Source of the DNA: QWHO01 sp021404945
GTDB taxonomy: Bacteria; Vulcanimicrobiota; Xenobia; Xenobiales; QWHO01
DNA: 64,000 bases
Assembly: GCA_963169765.1 (NCBI GenBank)
Contig: CAUJEN010000006.1
Location: 1-64,000 of the forward strand
Reading direction: 5' to 3'
Shown here: positions 1-6,419 of the stretch, one piece after another
Numbering within the stretch: the first letter of the stretch is position 1
Layout of the letters: every line of letters starts with the position of its first letter
The notes under the pieces: generated by a model
The model's input: the letters and a program-made list of their open reading frames with translations, nothing else
Database searches by the model: none
Told to the model about the DNA's origin: nothing
Made by a program: the position numbers and the translations under genes

Positions 1-1
1 T

Positions 2-580
2 TTAAAAGTTCCGCCGGCGGCCCACCTGGTGGAAGAGCTGCGCGAGTGGGGGGTGAACCGCCGCATGGCCTGTCGGATCGTGGCCACCCAGCCGGAGGAG
101 AAGCTCAAGCGGGCGCTGGAGCTGATCCGGGAGCGGCCGCATGTGAGAAACCCGGCCGGATGGCTGGTGGCCGAGTGCAGCGCGGAGGAGCCCTACGCCC
201 CGCCCGGGAGCGTCCGCCTGCGCCTGGTGGAGCAGAGGGCCTCGCAGCTCAAGGCCGCCCGGCGCGCCGAGGAGCAGGCCCGCAAGGCCGAGGAGGAGGC
301 GGAGAACGAGCGTCACCTGGAGATGGTGGAGCAGCTGGTCGAGCAGCTGGGGGCCGAGGAGCGGGCCGGGCTCGAGGAGCTGGCCAGGCAACGGGCCAGG
401 CGACTGACACCCAGAGCAGGGAGCGACGCGCAATGTCCGATCTTCCTGGCTGAGTTCCGCAACCTGGTTCACGAGCGCTGTCGCCCCAGACCGAGCGCGC
501 GAGGGGACGCTCCTCGCTGGTCCGGGCTGCGCACGACCGCGAGCGGGCCCGGGCTCAAGGTGGATCGCGCGGGAGTCTGA
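2..580 (+). CDS. Replication-initiator-like protein, C-terminal part (5' end outside window)
   Basis: The frame is open from the first bases to a TGA at 578-580, so the gene begins left of the window. The first visible in-frame start, GTG at 29, lies inside a conserved-looking helix. The pattern EWGVNRRMACRIVAT followed about 20 residues later by RNPAGWLV resembles the C-terminal helical segment of plasmid and phage replication initiators (the 'vkNPaGyL' motif). An Ala/Glu/Arg-rich stretch that should form a coiled coil follows. The last ~60 residues (Arg/Pro-rich) look unlike a folded domain and could be read-through after a small frameshift. Role inferred: replication initiation of an integrated plasmid or element, in keeping with the TA genes and resolvase that follow. 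A phage-type helical protein is the alternative. Confidence 0.45.
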   Translation, partial: LKVPPAAHLVEELREWGVNRRMACRIVATQPEEKLKRALELIRERPHVRNPAGWLVAECSAEEPYAPPGSVRLRLVEQRASQLKAARRAEEQARKAEEEAENERHLEMVEQLVEQLGAEERAGLEELARQRARRLTPRAGSDAQCPIFLAEFRNLVHERCRPRPSARGDAPRWSGLRTTASGPGLKVDRAGV

Positions 581-598
581 CACAGGACTGTTCACCTG

Positions 599-616
599 GT
601 TATCAAATGTGATAAC
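599..616. promoter_or_regulatory. Perfect inverted repeat, likely TA operator
   Basis: GTTATCA-aatg-TGATAAC has two perfect 7-bp arms and ends 5 nt before the toxin ATG at 622. There is no Shine-Dalgarno sequence before that ATG. The right arm (GATAAC) could double as a -10 box for a leaderless transcript. An operator bound by the XRE protein encoded just downstream is the simplest reading, since such toxin-antitoxin operons are usually autorepressed through palindromes of this kind. Confidence 0.6.
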
Positions 617-621
617 ATCGA

Positions 622-894
622 ATGGCTGAAGAGTACCAGGTCCTCATCAAGAAGAGGGTTCTGAAGCAACTGGGCAAGCTACCCGAGCGGGTTCAGGACA
701 AGTTCTGGCTGTTGGCGGAGGACCTGAAGACGCAAGGTCCGATGCCGAAAGGCTGGCCGAATCTGTCCAAGCTCGTGGGTGACAACTACCACTGTCACCT
801 GGAGTACCGCTGGGTTGCCTGCTGGTCTTACGAGAACGGGAGTTTTGTGATCGAGGTGTACTATGCTGGTTCACGTGAAGGAGCCCCCTACTGA
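622..894 (+). CDS. RelE/HigB-type toxin, mRNA interferase-like
   Basis: A 90-residue basic protein with the RelE/ParE fold signature: an N-terminal helical hairpin (KRVLKQLGKLPERVQDKFW) followed by a beta-rich half ending in EYRWVACWSYENG and VIEVYYAGSRE. Size and toxin-first order fit HigBA-type modules, in which the toxin cleaves mRNA at the ribosome and the downstream XRE protein neutralises it and represses the operon. The downstream antitoxin start lies 32 bp inside this gene, so the two are translationally coupled. The ATG at 622 has no SD and lies directly after a palindrome, so the transcript may be leaderless. Ribosome-dependent cleavage is inferred from family, not shown. Confidence 0.75.
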   Translation: MAEEYQVLIKKRVLKQLGKLPERVQDKFWLLAEDLKTQGPMPKGWPNLSKLVGDNYHCHLEYRWVACWSYENGSFVIEVYYAGSREGAPY

Positions 895-1222
895 AATTCG
901 GCTGATCGGCAGGGGGGCGGCCGAGGTGCTGGCCGGTCTCAAGCGGCTCTACCCCGATGGCATCGTGGTGGACTCGGATGAGGAGTTCGTGGACCTCTCC
1001 GAGACGGATTGGTACCGCTCGCGCCAGGCCTCGATGACGCCAGGCAAGCGCCTCAGGCTCTATCGGCACAACGCCGGCTTGACGCAGGCCAGGCTGAGCG
1101 AGCTGACGGGAATTGCCAAGGGCAACTTGTCTCAGATGGAGCACGACAAGCGGCCTCTGGGGAAGATCGTGGCCCAGAGGCTGGCCAGGGCCTTGAAGTG
1201 TGACTACCGCAGCCTGCTGTAG
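863..1222 (+). CDS. XRE-family antitoxin / repressor
   Basis: A 119-residue protein. Residues ~55-115 form a Cro/C1-type helix-turn-helix (GKRLRLYRHNAGLTQARLSELTGIAKGNLSQMEHDKRPLG, with the recognition helix around AKGNLSQME). The N-terminal half, LIGRGAAEVLAGLKRLYPDGI onward with an acidic segment, is the likely toxin-binding part. It starts inside the toxin gene (32-bp overlap), the usual layout of HigBA-like modules. It should bind the palindrome at 599-616 and repress the pair. Confidence 0.8.
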   Translation: MLVHVKEPPTEIRLIGRGAAEVLAGLKRLYPDGIVVDSDEEFVDLSETDWYRSRQASMTPGKRLRLYRHNAGLTQARLSELTGIAKGNLSQMEHDKRPLGKIVAQRLARALKCDYRSLL

Positions 1223-1298
1223 ACAGGGCGAATAAACCCGAGCGACGCTTGAGCCAGGTCGACGGCCATTCTCTAAGCAGGGGCATGATACCACCGTA

Positions 1299-1304
1299 TA
1301 TAAT
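1299..1304 (+). promoter_or_regulatory. Consensus -10 box of a leaderless promoter
   Basis: TATAAT, identical to the sigma-70 -10 consensus, ends 8 nt before the ATG at 1313. A start site about 7 nt downstream would coincide with the start codon, and no SD is present. No -35 resembling TTGACA is seen at the right distance. Confidence 0.65.
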
Positions 1305-1312
1305 GGTGCACC

Positions 1313-1627
1313 ATGGCGCGCTTGAAAGCCACCTTTTACTTACCCGTCAAGGACAACGACGGCCACGACTTGCAAGCCGAGATCGCCGCCGTGGAAGACC
1401 GGTGCTTTGAGGAGTTCGACGGGTGGACGATGTCGGGCTACTTTCGCGGGACATGGCGGATGCAAACCGGGGAGCAAGCTCTCGATACCAGCGCCGTCTA
1501 CCAGATCATCCTCGAAGAGGACGAGTTGCCCAAGCTCGAGCAAATCTTGCTGGGCTTCAAAGCACAAACGAGCCAGGAGGCTCTCTATCTCGAAGTTGAC
1601 CGTGACATCGAGGTCCGCTTCCTGTGA
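1313..1627 (+). CDS. Small conserved protein of mobile regions, function unknown
   Basis: A 104-residue acidic protein beginning MARLKATFYLPVKDNDG and containing FDGWTMSGYFRGTWRMQTGEQ and IILEEDELPKLEQILLGFK. The layout (beta strand, acidic helix, Trp/Gly-rich centre, helix, strand) recalls small proteins often found next to toxin-antitoxin or ribbon-helix-helix genes in plasmids and genomic islands. No enzymatic motif is visible. Translation probably starts on a leaderless mRNA. The next gene follows after 13 bp with a strong SD (GAGGAGG, around 1626-1632), so the two form one unit. A regulatory or antitoxin-accessory role is a guess. Confidence 0.6.
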   Translation: MARLKATFYLPVKDNDGHDLQAEIAAVEDRCFEEFDGWTMSGYFRGTWRMQTGEQALDTSAVYQIILEEDELPKLEQILLGFKAQTSQEALYLEVDRDIEVRFL

Positions 1628-1640
1628 GGAGGATAACGCC

Positions 1641-2048
1641 ATGAATGCGACCGAGAAAGCCATCCAACTCCAGGCTAAGAAACTCCTCCGGGACGGCGTA
1701 ACCGCTCCGGAGTTTTCCCGCATCTTCTTCGGACCCCAAGGCCGTCTTCGCGAGCTATGGACAACTTCGCAGGAGCGCCGCCAGGTGGTCGGGTCCGAGC
1801 TCTACCGATGGCTGCAACAGCAGCTAGCCGACCTGCGGAGTCGTGAGGTAGAGGAGTTCGAAGAAGAGGTGCGCGGCCTCTCTGGTCGGGTTACGATCGT
1901 CATTCCCAAGAGCTTGCATGCCGCCCTGAAACGGGAGGCCCAGCTCGAAGGAGTCTCGCTCAGCGAGCTCATGCGTTTGAAGTTGGCCGTCCAATACTCT
2001 CAGAGCACTCGGAGACTGACAGCCAAGAGGGCCTCTGCGAGGGGTTAA
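1641..2048 (+). CDS. Ribbon-helix-helix DNA-binding protein
   Basis: A 135-residue protein whose C-terminal ~45 residues (RVTIVIPKSLHAALKREA, then EGVSLSELMRLKLAV) match the RHH fold seen in HicB/CopG-type repressors: one beta strand followed by two helices with the 'G.S.se.i' turn. The N-terminal half (helical, rich in Arg/Gln/Glu) is probably an oligomerisation or partner-binding region. The start at 1641 is set by the GAGGAGG SD a few bases upstream and by the end of the preceding gene at 1627. Likely an autorepressor or antitoxin for the two-gene unit. No recognisable toxin is adjacent unless the upstream 104-aa protein is one. Confidence 0.65.
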   Translation: MNATEKAIQLQAKKLLRDGVTAPEFSRIFFGPQGRLRELWTTSQERRQVVGSELYRWLQQQLADLRSREVEEFEEEVRGLSGRVTIVIPKSLHAALKREAQLEGVSLSELMRLKLAVQYSQSTRRLTAKRASARG

Positions 2049-2059
2049 CGGGCGGGCTG

Positions 2060-2638
2060 TCAAGCCAGCGCAGCGCTCGAGCCAGCCCGGCCCAGGTACT
2101 GATAGAGGGTCTCCCGACTGATGCCCAGCTCGCGGGCCAGCGCAGCCTTCTGCTCGCCGGCGGCGACGCGCCGGCAGAGCTCGGCCACCTGGCCGGGGGA
2201 CAGCGACCGCTTGCGGCCCCGGTAGACGCCGCGCTTTCTGGCCAGGGCGATGCCCTCGCGCTGGCGCTCGCGGATCAGGGCCCGCTCGAACTCGGCGAAG
2301 GCGCCCATCACCGACAGCATGAGGTGGGCCATGGGCGAGTCGTCGCCGGTGAAGGCCAGGCCCTCCTTTACGAACTCGACGCGCACGCCCCGGCCGGTGA
2401 GGGTCTGCACGAGGCGGCGCAGGTCGTCGAGGTTGCGGGCCAGGCGGTCCATGCTGTGCACCAGCAGGATGTCGCCTTCGCGCAGGAAGCTCAGCATCGC
2501 CTCGAGCTGGGGCCTGCTGGTGTCCTTGCCCGAGGCTCTGTCGGTGAAGACCTTGTCGAGCTGAAGGTGCTCGAGCTGGCGGTCGGGGTTCTGGTCGAGG
2601 CTGCTGACCCGGATGTAGCCGATCCGATGACCCTGCAA
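2060..2638 (-). CDS. Serine recombinase (resolvase/invertase family)
   Basis: A 192-residue protein with the complete small serine-recombinase layout. The N-terminal catalytic domain begins HRIGYIRVSSLDQNPDRQL, with the nucleophile Ser about residue 12, and contains LVHSMDRLARNLDDLRRLV and the E-helix FAEFERALIRERQREGI. A C-terminal helix-turn-helix (AALARELGISRETLYQYLG) ends the protein. Length equals Tn3/gamma-delta resolvases. It cuts and religates DNA at short crossover sites through a 5'-phosphoserine link. No transposase lies beside it; a lone resolvase among TA genes suggests a plasmid multimer-resolution gene or a relic of a transposon or phage. A cognate res site would be expected in the 250 bp upstream (2639-2890), but no clear repeat array is visible there. 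Confidence 0.9.
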   Translation of the reverse strand: MQGHRIGYIRVSSLDQNPDRQLEHLQLDKVFTDRASGKDTSRPQLEAMLSFLREGDILLVHSMDRLARNLDDLRRLVQTLTGRGVRVEFVKEGLAFTGDDSPMAHLMLSVMGAFAEFERALIRERQREGIALARKRGVYRGRKRSLSPGQVAELCRRVAAGEQKAALARELGISRETLYQYLGRAGSSAALA

Positions 2639-2742
2639 GTTGCCTCCCGCTCGGTGGTGTCAGGATGGACTCTATGACCTGGCGACGCGGGTGTCAAGAA
2701 AGGGCGGAAGAGGCCCTACCCGGACGGGCTGGAGGGGCTGCT

Positions 2743-2754
2743 CCTGACGTCAGG
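2743..2754. repeat. 12-bp perfect palindrome CCTGACGTCAGG
   Basis: A perfect 12-bp palindrome in the intergenic stretch between the divergent resolvase and HEPN genes. It could be a regulator site or a recombination half-site. It is a single copy and its function is unknown. Confidence 0.4.
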
Positions 2755-2894
2755 CTCGGGTGCAGCTCAACTGGACGTTGCGCAGGTATCGTCTAAAGTC
2801 TCCTGGGTAAGGATTGGCCGCCAGCACCGGAAAACCTCTCAATATTTTCTCTTTTTTGGGAAGGTCATTATCCTTTTTTAGAAAATTTATACGC

Positions 2895-3326
2895 ATGACG
2901 TATCGCCGGGAGGACTGGGTCTCGATGGTGGCTCGGCTCGACGAGGCCGACAAGCATCTGACTGATTACCGCAGCCTTGAGCCCCGACCCACCACGCACC
3001 CGACGCTCGACCAGGCGGTCTGGCTGGTCTGGACGCTGGGAGAGTATCTCGTCAACGTGTGTCTCGAGCAGCACGGCCAGACTGCGCCACAGGACCATTC
3101 ACAGGTAGCCCGAGCTCGAGGGCTCTTCGCCGAGCAGAAGCTCAAGAAAGACTATGGGGACCTGCTTGAGCGGCTCGAGCGCTTCCGGCTCAAGGCATCG
3201 CACAGCGGTTACGTCAAAGAGCGCTCCACCCACTACAGCTCGGCCGACGTCACTCGAGCCATGGGGGAGATGCGCGAGCTGGTGGCAGAGGTGGAAGCCG
3301 TGCTTCGCGAGCGGGGCAAGCTTTGA
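2895..3326 (+). CDS. HEPN-like helical protein, probable partner of the downstream nucleotidyltransferase
   Basis: A 143-residue, almost wholly alpha-helical protein (TYRREDWVSMVARLDEADKH... GEYLVNVCLEQHG... DYGDLLERLERFRLKASHSGYV). The size, the helical bundle pattern and the coupling to an NTase gene fit the HEPN/'nucleotidyltransferase substrate-binding' group. A typical R-x4-6-H RNase motif is not obvious; RFRLKASH is the nearest match. ATG 2895 was chosen because it follows an AT-rich promoter-like stretch (2840-2894) and because longer versions would read through that stretch. It overlaps the next gene by 4 bp (stop/start at 3323-3326), so the two are translated together. HEPN-MNT pairs act as toxin-antitoxin systems in which the NTase adenylylates the HEPN RNase; that role is inferred here. 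Confidence 0.55.
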   Translation: MTYRREDWVSMVARLDEADKHLTDYRSLEPRPTTHPTLDQAVWLVWTLGEYLVNVCLEQHGQTAPQDHSQVARARGLFAEQKLKKDYGDLLERLERFRLKASHSGYVKERSTHYSSADVTRAMGEMRELVAEVEAVLRERGKL

Positions 3327-4699
3327 TCCCGAAGAACCCAACCACGCTCCGTCTGATGGAGGCTCTCCTGGCGGCCGGATCGCAAGGCGCGCACCGGGAG
3401 AGCCTGGTCCGCCTGGCCGGGATCAGCACAGCCAGCTTCTACCGTTCTGTCGAGCCGTTGCTGGCGGCCGATCTCGTTCACGAGCAGGGCGGGCATTTCA
3501 TGATGCCCCTGGAGCGGCCGTACAACTATGCGTTCAAGCTCTGGCACGACCAGGACCGACTGCAGCAGATGGGCCCCGGGATGCGTGCTCAGATCGCCAG
3601 TATTCTCGAGCAGCTTCGGCCCGAGCTGGGGGAGAATATCCTCTGTCTCTGGCTGGTGGGCTCGGCCGCCCACCAGACGACGACCGAGGCCAGCGATCTT
3701 GATCTGCTGGCCATGGTCAAAAAGAGCCGCGAGTACCCGCTGCGGGCGGGGCGAGCGGTGCAACTGACGACCCTGACCAGGGCCCAATTTCGCCAGCTGC
3801 ACCGCGAAGGGGACGGATTTCTTCGAAGCGCTCTGCAGCACGGGCTGGTCCTTTGGGACGGCGGGTTCGCGCAGCCGTTCTATGCCCGGCCAGATCGTCG
3901 GCCCGCCCGGCGCTCCCTGCGAGAGCGCGAGGAACGCCTGGAGAAGTTGCGTCGCCACCTTCTCTTCATCATTGGCCACGACGCTTTGGAGGAAGGGCGG
4001 GACGTGCTGAGCCGGCTGGCCGTGGGGACCGGGCGCTTGATGCTCGAGCGCCTTGGCGAGCTGCCGGCCGGCAAGCGCGACCTGGTCGATGGGATGCGCC
4101 TCTACTTCGGACACCGTCAGGCTGAGCTGGTGCGCACCTGTCTCAATCGGAAGGGCGATGCGAAGGAGATCATCGACCTGCAAGGCGAGCTTGAGGACCT
4201 GTACCGGCGTTTTGTCACGCGAGCCCCCCTCCTGGTCTCGTTGGTCCAGGGCCTGAGCGGCGGCCAGCGAGAGTTTGAGGCTTGTTGCGCCACGATCCTG
4301 GAAAGTCTGGATCTCCCCCTCGAAGGAGGTTGTGCCCACGGACTGGTCAAGATGGATGCGGCGATGACGGCGATCGAGTGCAGGTCCCTGAAGGGGGGCT
4401 TGAAGCCCGGGCAATTGCGACGGCCTCCGGCCTGGTCGGGCCCGGTGGTCCTGGTCGCCAACCTGTTTCGTGAGGTGCCTGTGCGCCAGCGACCAGGTTT
4501 CACTTCTGACCTCGAGGAGGAGGCGCGGAGGTTGAACATCTCTTTGCTGGACAGTCGCAAGCTCTTGCAGTTCCACAACCGCTTCTGGCTTGAGCCTTCT
4601 CCGCCGTCGCCCAGCACCTGGCTCAGCCAGACGGTGGGGCTCAGCGCTGCCAAGAAGCATGCGCCGCGAGGGCGTTCCCGGCGGCCGGGAGCGGTATGA
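3323..4699 (+). CDS. HTH - nucleotidyltransferase - helical - nuclease-like multidomain protein
   Basis: 458 residues with four visible parts. Residues ~1-70 are a winged-HTH-like segment (LLAAGSQGAHRESLVRLAG, ISTASFYRSVEPLLAADLV). Residues ~105-175 carry the minimal-nucleotidyltransferase signature: Gly113-Ser114, then Asp125 and Asp127 in SDLDLLAM, the GS-x10-DxD metal site. Residues ~195-290 are helical and HEPN-like (RLEKLRRHLLFIIGHDALEE). The C-terminal ~130 residues contain IECRSLKGG (Glu352) and VVLVANLFREVPVRQRPG, reminiscent of PD-(D/E)xK-type domains. The start is a TTG/ATT-region codon coupled to the HEPN gene. Known MNT antitoxins are ~100-150 aa, so this fusion is unusually long. 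It may carry HTH autoregulation, NTase antitoxin and effector in one chain. Domain calls at both ends are inference. Confidence 0.6.
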   Translation: MIPKNPTTLRLMEALLAAGSQGAHRESLVRLAGISTASFYRSVEPLLAADLVHEQGGHFMMPLERPYNYAFKLWHDQDRLQQMGPGMRAQIASILEQLRPELGENILCLWLVGSAAHQTTTEASDLDLLAMVKKSREYPLRAGRAVQLTTLTRAQFRQLHREGDGFLRSALQHGLVLWDGGFAQPFYARPDRRPARRSLREREERLEKLRRHLLFIIGHDALEEGRDVLSRLAVGTGRLMLERLGELPAGKRDLVDGMRLYFGHRQAELVRTCLNRKGDAKEIIDLQGELEDLYRRFVTRAPLLVSLVQGLSGGQREFEACCATILESLDLPLEGGCAHGLVKMDAAMTAIECRSLKGGLKPGQLRRPPAWSGPVVLVANLFREVPVRQRPGFTSDLEEEARRLNISLLDSRKLLQFHNRFWLEPSPPSPSTWLSQTVGLSAAKKHAPRGRSRRPGAV

Positions 4700-4774
4700 G
4701 CCGGGGCCTGGGAGCGGGACTACGAACCCCGCCAAAGGCTCCGGAGCTGGCCACCAAAGAGCCTCGCGGGTGGT

Positions 4775-5623
4775 TTAGCCAGGTTCCACCCCGAACCGCC
4801 GCGCCAGCAGATCTGACACCAGATCTTCCGTCCAGTAGGCAACCTTCTTGTTGTTGGGCAGGTTCTCGTGCCTGAGCACGAGGGCGATGTCTGCCAGCGA
4901 GAAGCCGTGGTCCTTCAGGGCCATGGCGCGTAGCGCAGTGGGCACCTCGTGCCGTAACAGCCGGGGTCCGCGATGGGAGACGGGAAACTCGTGCTCGAGC
5001 GCAGGCACCTGCCTGGCCTTTTTGATGGCCTCCGGCAGGGCCCGAGGAGCCCGCTTCTTCAAAGCCGGCTCCTCGGGCAACTGCACAGACTGGGCCTCCT
5101 TGAGCGCGGTTCGAGCAACGAATGCGACCAGGCTCGCCTCAAGCGTCTCAGCGGCTATCTTCGTCAGAGCCTGCTGGTAGATGCGCAGCCGCTGATTGGC
5201 TTGCCACAGCAGGTCGTCCGTTTTGCGCAGCTCGGCCTTCAACTGCTTCTCGATGTGCGGGTCACCGGGCGCGGCTGGGATCCGCTTGGCCGGCTTGGCC
5301 TCCTCGCGGACCAGGCGCTCGAGATAGGCTTGAGCCCCCTCCTTGCGACTGAGGATTCGAGCGCGGATGTCTGGCTCGACTTGCACGGAGACGAATGGGG
5401 AGGCTTCCTCCGCCCTTGCTCTTTGCAGGATGGCTCCAACACCGCCAAGGTCGGTGGCCCAGTCCACCAGGTCATTTGGGATTCGAACAAGCCGGGTCGT
5501 GCGCCCTTGGGTCTGGCCTTTCCGGCTGCAAGGTGGGCAAGCGCAGCCTTCGGGATGGGGCGCGCGGTGAGAACCTGGCTTGGGCCCGGGTTGAGCGGCA
5601 ACCCGCTTCGTGCGTTCGGGCAT
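4775..5623 (-). CDS. Unknown plasmid/island protein with Cys-rich N-terminus
   Basis: 282 residues. The N-terminus has HPEGCACPPCSRKG, a tight Cys cluster that could bind a metal, followed by a short segment (RLVRIPNDLVDWATDLGG) and a long helical region (residues ~85-175, Lys/Glu/Gln-rich, coiled-coil-like). The C-terminal ~70 residues include TALRAMALKDHGFSLADIA and VLRHENLPNNKKVAYWTEDLV, which look like an HTH (the 'G.s..dIa..l' pattern). A DNA-binding function is therefore plausible, for example partition or autoregulation. A strong promoter overlapped by a 16-bp inverted repeat lies directly upstream, fitting autorepression. I do not recognise the family. Confidence 0.55.
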   Translation of the reverse strand: MPERTKRVAAQPGPKPGSHRAPHPEGCACPPCSRKGQTQGRTTRLVRIPNDLVDWATDLGGVGAILQRARAEEASPFVSVQVEPDIRARILSRKEGAQAYLERLVREEAKPAKRIPAAPGDPHIEKQLKAELRKTDDLLWQANQRLRIYQQALTKIAAETLEASLVAFVARTALKEAQSVQLPEEPALKKRAPRALPEAIKKARQVPALEHEFPVSHRGPRLLRHEVPTALRAMALKDHGFSLADIALVLRHENLPNNKKVAYWTEDLVSDLLARRFGVEPG

Positions 5624-5650
5624 GGGCTCGGCCTTTCGACGGTTATTTGC

Positions 5651-5702
5651 AGGCGGTAACCGCCTGTAGTTGAGTGTACTACAGGCGGTTACCTTCTGTA
5701 AA
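5651..5702 (-). promoter_or_regulatory. Promoter with overlapping 16-bp inverted-repeat operator
   Basis: On the minus strand, TTTACA (5697-5702), an 18-bp spacer and TACACT (5673-5678) form a good sigma-70 promoter for the 282-aa gene starting at 5623. Two perfect 16-bp arms flank the -10: GGTAACCGCCTGTAGT at 5655-5670 and its reverse complement at 5678-5693. The outer arm fills the spacer, so a bound protein would block polymerase. The inner arm is itself overlapped by a second palindrome, AGGCGGT-a-ACCGCCT (5651-5665), giving three copies of the CAGGCGGT core. Confidence 0.75.
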
Positions 5703-5713
5703 TCCTCATGGGC

Positions 5714-5965
5714 CTATTGAGGGAGTCTGTTTCCGATGGGCTCTTGGGTGAAGAGAGCGGACTTCTTCCGTGCCATACTCCGACGCTCGAGCACCTTGGC
5801 GCGGTATTTCTCGGCCAGATGCGACAAGAAGTGATGCCTGTTGAGCTTGCTGACCGCGCGCCACTTCTGCACGTCATTCAGCGGTGGAACGTCGCGGGGA
5901 TGAGACGACGGGGACTCGGGTGCGGCCAGGCTCGGCCGATGCTCTTCCCATGTCCCGAAGAGCAT
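5714..5965 (-). CDS. Possible small basic protein, unknown
   Basis: An 83-codon frame from an ATG at 5965 whose C-terminal 50 residues (QKWRAVSKLNRHHFLSHL, AEKYRAKVLERRSMARKKS) look like a real basic helical protein. Its N-terminal third overlaps the end of the DUF2442 gene in another frame and looks random. It may be the tail of a longer gene that lost its beginning, or it may be joined to the DUF2442 frame by a frameshift near 5880. Confidence 0.3.
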   Translation of the reverse strand: MLFGTWEEHRPSLAAPESPSSHPRDVPPLNDVQKWRAVSKLNRHHFLSHLAEKYRAKVLERRSMARKKSALFTQEPIGNRLPQ

Positions 5966-6158
5966 CAGCACAGAACTCGAGCTCCCCGGGCCAGCCAAGA
6001 GAGCGACCATTGGGAGCCACCTGGACTGTGCCAAAGAACGTGGGGTTCTCCAGTTGTGCGAAGAGATTGCCCTCCGCAATCACGGGCCGAAAGTCCACCA
6101 GGACCCGTTTAGATACTAACCGTGAGGTCCCGTGGTGTAACCGTGGTGTAACCGTCAC
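5874..6158 (-). CDS. DUF2442 family protein
   Basis: 94 codons from a GTG. The core VLVDFRPVIAEGNLFAQL, then NPTFFGTVQVAPNGRSLGWP and LEFCADALRDMG, is the DUF2442 signature (strand, 'vvDl.p.l.....f..l.dp..F..v.v...g.tl.Wp...dlc.d.L'). These ~80-residue proteins usually pair with DUF4160 proteins in toxin-antitoxin-like loci. No DUF4160 partner is visible. The first ~15 residues span a tandem repeat and may not be translated. The short tail after ALRDMG is probably non-native, so the 3' end may be frameshifted. Confidence 0.6.
   Translation of the reverse strand: MTVTPRLHHGTSRLVSKRVLVDFRPVIAEGNLFAQLENPTFFGTVQVAPNGRSLGWPGELEFCADALRDMGRASAEPGRTRVPVVSSPRRSTAE
6130..6151. repeat. 11-bp tandem duplication
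   Basis: CCGTGGTGTAA occurs twice head to tail (6130-6140 and 6141-6151), followed by a partial third copy CCGT. It sits at the putative start of the DUF2442 gene. Confidence 0.6.
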
Positions 6159-6172
6159 CCTGGCTTGTCAGG

Positions 6173-6211
6173 CAGCCAGGGTGCCAAATGTGCCCCAGCC
6201 AGAGTGCCAAA
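6173..6211. repeat. 16-bp direct repeat with 7-bp spacer
   Basis: CAGCCAGGGTGCCAAA (6173-6188) recurs as CAGCCAGAGTGCCAAA (6196-6211) with one mismatch, in the intergenic stretch upstream of the DUF2442 gene. Iteron-like spacing (23 bp centre to centre) would suit two turns of DNA helix for a protein site. Confidence 0.5.
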
Positions 6212-6388
6212 AAGCACCTTGCCATGTATCTAAAGAAAAAGATCAAAGAAAACATCATCAGCACGAGCCTGCGCGAGCGGTTGATGATGCTTCGTGGAGC
6301 GATCAGACGATGGACCGGGAGGAGACCCCCCTTTCGAAGGAGTCCACAAACCCGCCTCGAGAGGGTCGTCCGCCTGCCTCCCACGCGC

Positions 6389-6411
6389 TAGACTGAGAGC
6401 GAAAAGGGAGG
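6389..6411 (+). promoter_or_regulatory. -10 box and SD of the STAS gene
   Basis: TAGACT (6389-6394) fits TANNNT, and GGGAGG (6406-6411) is a strong SD 8 nt before the ATG at 6420. The leader would be about 20 nt. These two elements decide the start: in-frame starts further upstream lie before this promoter. Confidence 0.55.
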
Positions 6412-6419
6412 TAGCCAGA

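Noticed and set aside
2639..2894. Resolvase res site (three paired subsites)
   Set aside because: Only one 12-bp palindrome is visible. No set of paired 12-bp inverted sites with the usual spacing was found.
6188..6391. 67-codon plus-strand frame before the STAS gene
   Set aside because: Its beginning looks protein-like (MYLKKKIKENIISTS), but the second half is Arg/Pro noise crossing the STAS promoter, and there is no SD. It may be debris.
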